From the NCBI GenBank assembly GCA_020631275.1, contig JAHDHO010000002.1, forward strand, positions 1 to 46,575: a DNA stretch of 46,575 nt. Reading direction: 5' to 3'. Positions 43,398-46,575 of this stretch are shown here, piece by piece. Position numbers and translations under genes: made by a program. This DNA comes from Polaribacter sp. GTDB taxonomy: Bacteria; Bacteroidota; Bacteroidia; Flavobacteriales; Flavobacteriaceae. Each line of letters opens with the position of its first letter. Within the stretch, counting starts at the first letter, position 1. The notes below the pieces were generated by a model. That model had not been told where the DNA came from. It was given only the letters and a program-made list of their open reading frames with translations, and made no database searches.

Positions 43398-44330
43398 TTA
43401 ATTTTGTGGCAAGAATACTTCTGCCATCATACAACGTGCACTACCACCACCGCATGTTTCTATCGTTTCTAAAGAACTAGAAATAATTTTGCAATGATTG
43501 TTTATTTTAGCTATTTGGCTTTGAGTTAAGGAATCGTGAGCAGTTTTGCTCATTACAAGAAATAGCTCATCGTTAGCACCTCTAACTTGTAACATGTTTC
43601 CCGCAAAATTATGCATCTGTGCTTCGGTAATTTCAATTACCTGTTTACCATCTTCCTTTAGATGTTTTAAAACATTTTTCTTTTCTGCCTTATTATCTAT
43701 AGTTTCAAGACAGATTACAGCAAAAGTTTCTGCCACACACATCATAACATTTGTGTGATAAATAGCTGCTCTCTCTCCTTTTACAGTCTGATTAGCAACA
43801 AAAACTACAGGTGTATATTCAAAATCTTCACAAAACTCTATAAATAAATCTTCGTCTGCTCTAGCTGAAAGAGCACAATATGCTTTTCGATTTACTCTAT
43901 CTAAAATTATACTTCCTGTACCTTCTAAAAATAAATCTTCTTCTTCTGCAGAAGTATAATCAACAATATTTTCGATTAAAAAACCATTTTTTTCTAGTTC
44001 ATTTAAAATATCATCTCTTCTTTCTAAACGTCTGTTTTCTGCAAACATTGGATACAGCCCAACGGTTCCATCAGAATGAAAAGAAATCCAGTTATTAGGA
44101 AAAATTGAATCTGGAGTGTCAAATTTATCAGTATCAGAAACTACTACAACATTAACTCCAAAACTTTTTAATTTAAAAACATAGGCATCAAATTCTTGTT
44201 GAGCTTTTTTATTTATTTCAGCATTTTTTAAATCAATGTCTTCCTGAAAATAGTTGTTTACGGCGGTTTGTTCATTCATCCTAAAATTTATAGGACGAAT
44301 CATTAATATGGTATTTGTAGTTTGTTGCAT
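43398..44330 (-). CDS. ctlX: CtlX-like guanidino/ureido hydrolase
   Basis: A 310-residue enzyme of the amidinotransferase/arginine deiminase superfamily, closest to citrulline utilization hydrolase CtlX. Catalytic features are FLEGTGSIILD (Glu-Gly near 140), the histidine in IYHTNVMMCV, and the cysteine in CGGGSARCMMAEVF close to the C-terminus. The track start (44360) is a GTG; the ATG at 44330 fits family N-termini (MQQTTNTILMIRP) and leaves a -7-like element just upstream. A second superfamily member is encoded next to it. Likely substrates are citrulline or arginine derivatives; the precise one is uncertain. Confidence 0.87.
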   Translation of the reverse strand: MQQTTNTILMIRPINFRMNEQTAVNNYFQEDIDLKNAEINKKAQQEFDAYVFKLKSFGVNVVVVSDTDKFDTPDSIFPNNWISFHSDGTVGLYPMFAENRRLERRDDILNELEKNGFLIENIVDYTSAEEEDLFLEGTGSIILDRVNRKAYCALSARADEDLFIEFCEDFEYTPVVFVANQTVKGERAAIYHTNVMMCVAETFAVICLETIDNKAEKKNVLKHLKEDGKQVIEITEAQMHNFAGNMLQVRGANDELFLVMSKTAHDSLTQSQIAKINNHCKIISSSLETIETCGGGSARCMMAEVFLPQN

Positions 44331-44347
44331 AAATTTTAAATAAAGTA

Positions 44348-44355
44348 CAAATATA
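44348..44355 (-). promoter_or_regulatory. Candidate -7 element of the ctlX-like gene
   Basis: The minus strand reads TATATTTG, 18 bases before the ATG at 44330. A matching -33 TTTG is not apparent. It would give a very short leader and supports the shorter start. Confidence 0.4.
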
Positions 44356-44388
44356 AACACATATTATTATAGAATACGTATTAAATTT

Positions 44389-44421
44389 AAAAACCGTTTT
44401 CTTTTTTTGAAAACGGTTTTT
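44389..44421 (-). terminator. Intrinsic terminator after the DDAH-like gene
   Basis: AAAAACCGTTTTC / GAAAACGGTTTTT, a perfect 13-base stem with a loop of seven identical bases, followed by a T-run on the minus strand. It separates the DDAH-like gene from the ctlX-like gene, so the two are independent transcripts. Confidence 0.88.
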
Positions 44422-44440
44422 AATAAATTTATTGTAGTCT

Positions 44441-45355
44441 TTATTCTCTTATTAATGGCATTGTAGAACACCTTAGTAAGCCTTCTTGTTTTGCAATTTC
44501 TGAGTAAGCAACTTCTTCAACTATAAAACCTTTACTTCTAAGCCATGTATTTAAGCGAGTAAAGTTTTTTTCTGAAATAATAACATCTTCCGAAATCGAA
44601 AAAATATTACTATTCATGTTATACATTTCTTTCTTATCAATTTCGAATATATTTTCTTTTCCGAAGAAATCTACCAACCATTGATATTCTTTTTCAATTA
44701 GAAATCCGTTTTTATGAAGTATAGCTTTGTCTTTACCTATTGGTTGAAAGCAACAATCTAAATGCAACGCATTCTCTTTAGGATTTACATTATCTTTTCT
44801 TAATTCAAAAGATTTTACAGTTTTTTCTGGAAACAATTCTTGCAACGCAATTACAGCGTCTGTATTAGTTCTTGCAGTAATAAAATCTGGGTAATCTTCT
44901 CCTGAGTAAGTTCCCACAAAAATATAATCATTCCAAGGCATTACATCACCACCTTCTACATGACATTCTTCTGGTAATTTTATAATATCATTGGCATCAA
45001 TTTGAGTTAATACATGATTAATCGCCTCAATTTCTTGGTCTCTATCTGGTAAAATATTTGCTTTTACCAATTTATCTTCTATCACAAATGCTATGTCTCT
45101 AGCAAAAATTTGATTGTAATTCTCAATTACTTTTGGTCTAAAAACTTTTACATGATATTTTTCTAAAATAGTTGCAACTGCATCTATTTCGGCAACCATA
45201 TCTACTTCTTTTGGGTAAGTGCCCGCAAGAACATGTTGTTTACTTTTAGGGTCGTAACAATCTTCTACTTTAGGTGTAGGACCAACACTATTTGCTATTC
45301 CTAATACAACAGCTTTAAGTTTAGCTGTTTCATTTTTGATATTTAATTTTAACAT
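44441..45355 (-). CDS. DDAH / arginine deiminase-like hydrolase
   Basis: A 304-residue member of the dimethylarginine dimethylaminohydrolase branch of the amidinotransferase superfamily, which hydrolyses the guanidino group of arginine or methylarginines to citrulline. Catalytic residues: CHVEGGDVMPW (Glu, Asp), the histidine in ALHLDCCF, and the C-terminal cysteine in LLRCSTMPL. The track start at 45382 lies inside the terminator hairpin of gltA; the ATG at 45355 (MLKLNIKNET) is chosen. Substrate not determined. Its position after gltA, separated only by that hairpin, allows some read-through transcription. Confidence 0.85.
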   Translation of the reverse strand: MLKLNIKNETAKLKAVVLGIANSVGPTPKVEDCYDPKSKQHVLAGTYPKEVDMVAEIDAVATILEKYHVKVFRPKVIENYNQIFARDIAFVIEDKLVKANILPDRDQEIEAINHVLTQIDANDIIKLPEECHVEGGDVMPWNDYIFVGTYSGEDYPDFITARTNTDAVIALQELFPEKTVKSFELRKDNVNPKENALHLDCCFQPIGKDKAILHKNGFLIEKEYQWLVDFFGKENIFEIDKKEMYNMNSNIFSISEDVIISEKNFTRLNTWLRSKGFIVEEVAYSEIAKQEGLLRCSTMPLIRE

Positions 45356-45370
45356 ATAAAAAATGTAAAA

Positions 45371-45400
45371 AAAAAGCCTCATATAATTATGAAGCTTTTT
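45371..45400 (-). terminator. Intrinsic terminator of gltA
   Basis: AAAAAGC-C-TCATA / TATGA-A-GCTTTTT makes a 12-pair stem with one internal C-A mismatch and a four-base loop, followed on the minus strand by a T-run. It lies 17 bases after the gltA stop. The mismatch may allow read-through into the DDAH-like gene. Confidence 0.75.
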
Positions 45401-45416
45401 ATTGTTAGTGTTTTTA

Positions 45417-46575
45417 TTATCTATTTTCTATAGATGTAAAAGCTCTTAAGTTTTCACCAGTATAGATTTGACGTGGTCTACCTATTGGCTCTTTATTTAA
45501 GCGCATTTCTTTCCATTGTGCAATCCATCCTGGTAATCTACCTAATGCAAACATTACTGTAAACATTTCTACTGGTATACCCATTGCTCTGTATATAATA
45601 CCTGAATAGAAATCTACGTTAGGATATAATTTTCTATCTACAAAGTAAGGATCGTTAAGTGCTTCTTGTTCTAATCCTCTAGCAATATCTAAAATAGGAT
45701 CTTCTATACCTAAATCTTTTAAAACTTCATCAGCCGCTTTTTTAATAATTGTTGCTCGAGGATCAAAGTTTTTATAAACTCTGTGACCAAATCCCATTAA
45801 ACGGAAAGGATCATTTTTATCCTTTGCTTTAGCCATATATTTCTTAGTATCTCCTCCATCTTCTTTAATAGCTTCTAACATTTCTAAAACAGCTTGATTA
45901 GCACCACCATGTAATGGTCCCCAAAGTGCAGAAATTCCTGCAGATAAAGAAGCAAATAAACCTGCATGTGAAGAACCAACTATTCTTACTGTAGACGTAG
46001 AACAATTTTGCTCGTGATCTGCATGTAAAATTAATAATTTATCGATAGCATCTTTAATTATAGGATTGATTACGTATTCTTCGTTTGGCTCTTCAAACAT
46101 CATTTTCATAATGTTTTCTACATATCCTAAAGATTTAGAACCATAATTTAAAGGCAAACCTGTTTTCTTACGCATTGTCCAAGCAACTAATACCGGAAAT
46201 TTTCCTAATATTTTTACAATTGCATTGTACATTTCTTCTTCTGAATTTACATTTACTGAAGAAGGGTTAAAAGCAGTTAAAGCACTTGTTAATGAAGATA
46301 ATATTCCCATCGGATGCGCAGTCTTAGGAAAAGCATCTAAAATTTTCTTAACATCATCATCTACAACTGATTTTGATTTAATATCTGCATGAAATTTATC
46401 TAATTGCTCTTTTGTTGGTAATTCTCCAAAAATTAAAGCGTATGCAACTTCTAAAAAGTCTGCTTTTTCTGCTAAATCTTCAATAGAATAACCTCTATAT
46501 CTTAAAATTCCTTTTTCACCATCTAAAAAAGTAATAGCACTTTCACAAGAACCTGTATTCTTATATCCAGGATCT
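45417..46575 (-). CDS. gltA: Citrate synthase, 5' part missing (cut by window edge)
   Basis: Condenses oxaloacetate and acetyl-CoA to citrate, the entry step of the TCA cycle. The track begins at an internal methionine (46310), but the frame is open to the right edge. It adds 88 codons, with DPGYKNTGSCESAITFLDG and YRGYSIEDLAEKADFLEVAY, so about 385 residues are visible of a usual 428. The catalytic residues are present: histidines in LWGPLHGGANQAV and GFGHRVYKNFDPRA, and the aspartate in VDFYSGI. The first 40 or so residues and the promoter lie outside. The sequence is of the long, hexameric, NADH-sensitive bacterial type by general resemblance. Confidence 0.95.
   Translation of the reverse strand, partial: DPGYKNTGSCESAITFLDGEKGILRYRGYSIEDLAEKADFLEVAYALIFGELPTKEQLDKFHADIKSKSVVDDDVKKILDAFPKTAHPMGILSSLTSALTAFNPSSVNVNSEEEMYNAIVKILGKFPVLVAWTMRKKTGLPLNYGSKSLGYVENIMKMMFEEPNEEYVINPIIKDAIDKLLILHADHEQNCSTSTVRIVGSSHAGLFASLSAGISALWGPLHGGANQAVLEMLEAIKEDGGDTKKYMAKAKDKNDPFRLMGFGHRVYKNFDPRATIIKKAADEVLKDLGIEDPILDIARGLEQEALNDPYFVDRKLYPNVDFYSGIIYRAMGIPVEMFTVMFALGRLPGWIAQWKEMRLNKEPIGRPRQIYTGENLRAFTSIENR

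Overview
The window reads as a chromosomal segment of a marine member of the Flavobacteriia, probably Polaribacter or a close relative. This is inferred from the low GC content, the SusC/SusD pair, the many lipoproteins, Bacteroidetes-type promoters (TTTG, about 19 bases, then TAnnTTTG), the lack of Shine-Dalgarno sites, and many genes of flavobacterial type. It is gene-dense. No gene-free stretch exceeds 300 bases: the longest gaps are 13107-13358 (rpmE leader and promoter), 12635-12854 (a structured element plus a terminator) and 35831-36037 (promoter of the susC operon). No phage, insertion sequence or CRISPR array was seen.

Left part (1-19777), mostly housekeeping. It holds a kynurenine-pathway operon (kynU, a small PH-domain gene, and kmo cut by the window edge); an NlpC/P60 lipoprotein; a fused phosphoserine phosphatase/phosphoglycerate dehydrogenase; a UbiA-like membrane protein; gcvP; a YpdA-like reductase next to a glutamate-synthase-like flavoprotein; ribosomal protein L31 type B; a glutamine cyclotransferase lipoprotein; a beta-helix lipoprotein; a secreted amidohydrolase; a short-chain dehydrogenase; a SprT-like metalloprotein; and a mannose-1-phosphate guanylyltransferase gene broken by one in-frame stop. 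A perfect 7 x 7-base tandem repeat sits just before the SprT-like gene. A cloverleaf-like inverted-repeat element follows rpmE.

Centre (19780-37054), the most interesting region. It is a tightly packed minus-strand locus in this order: GntR-type regulator, SusC, SusD, VCBS/UnbV lipoprotein, cytoplasmic GH36 alpha-galactosidase, sodium/solute symporter, a 1056-residue glycerol kinase-glycerol-3-phosphate dehydrogenase fusion, and a PAP2/haloperoxidase-like lipoprotein. Gaps from the VCBS gene onward are 1-21 bases. Alpha-galactosidase coupled to glycerol catabolism suggests that the substrate is an alpha-galactosyl-glycerol, for example floridoside (the red-algal osmolyte) or a galactolipid head group. 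It would be imported intact, split in the cytoplasm, and its glycerol half sent to DHAP by one bifunctional enzyme. This is an inference from gene content. The susC promoter carries two tandem 10-base repeats that could be the regulator's operator.

Right part (37092-46575), housekeeping again. It holds a DUF389 membrane protein; a frameshifted CIA30-family gene; tRNA-Lys with a clear promoter and terminator; the mlaE/mlaF lipid-transport pair; a PafA-type alkaline phosphatase; a PrsW-like protease; two adjacent guanidino-group-modifying enzymes (CtlX-like and DDAH-like); and citrate synthase, cut by the right edge. Several starts in the ORF track (TTG/GTG or upstream extensions) were moved to better-supported ones.
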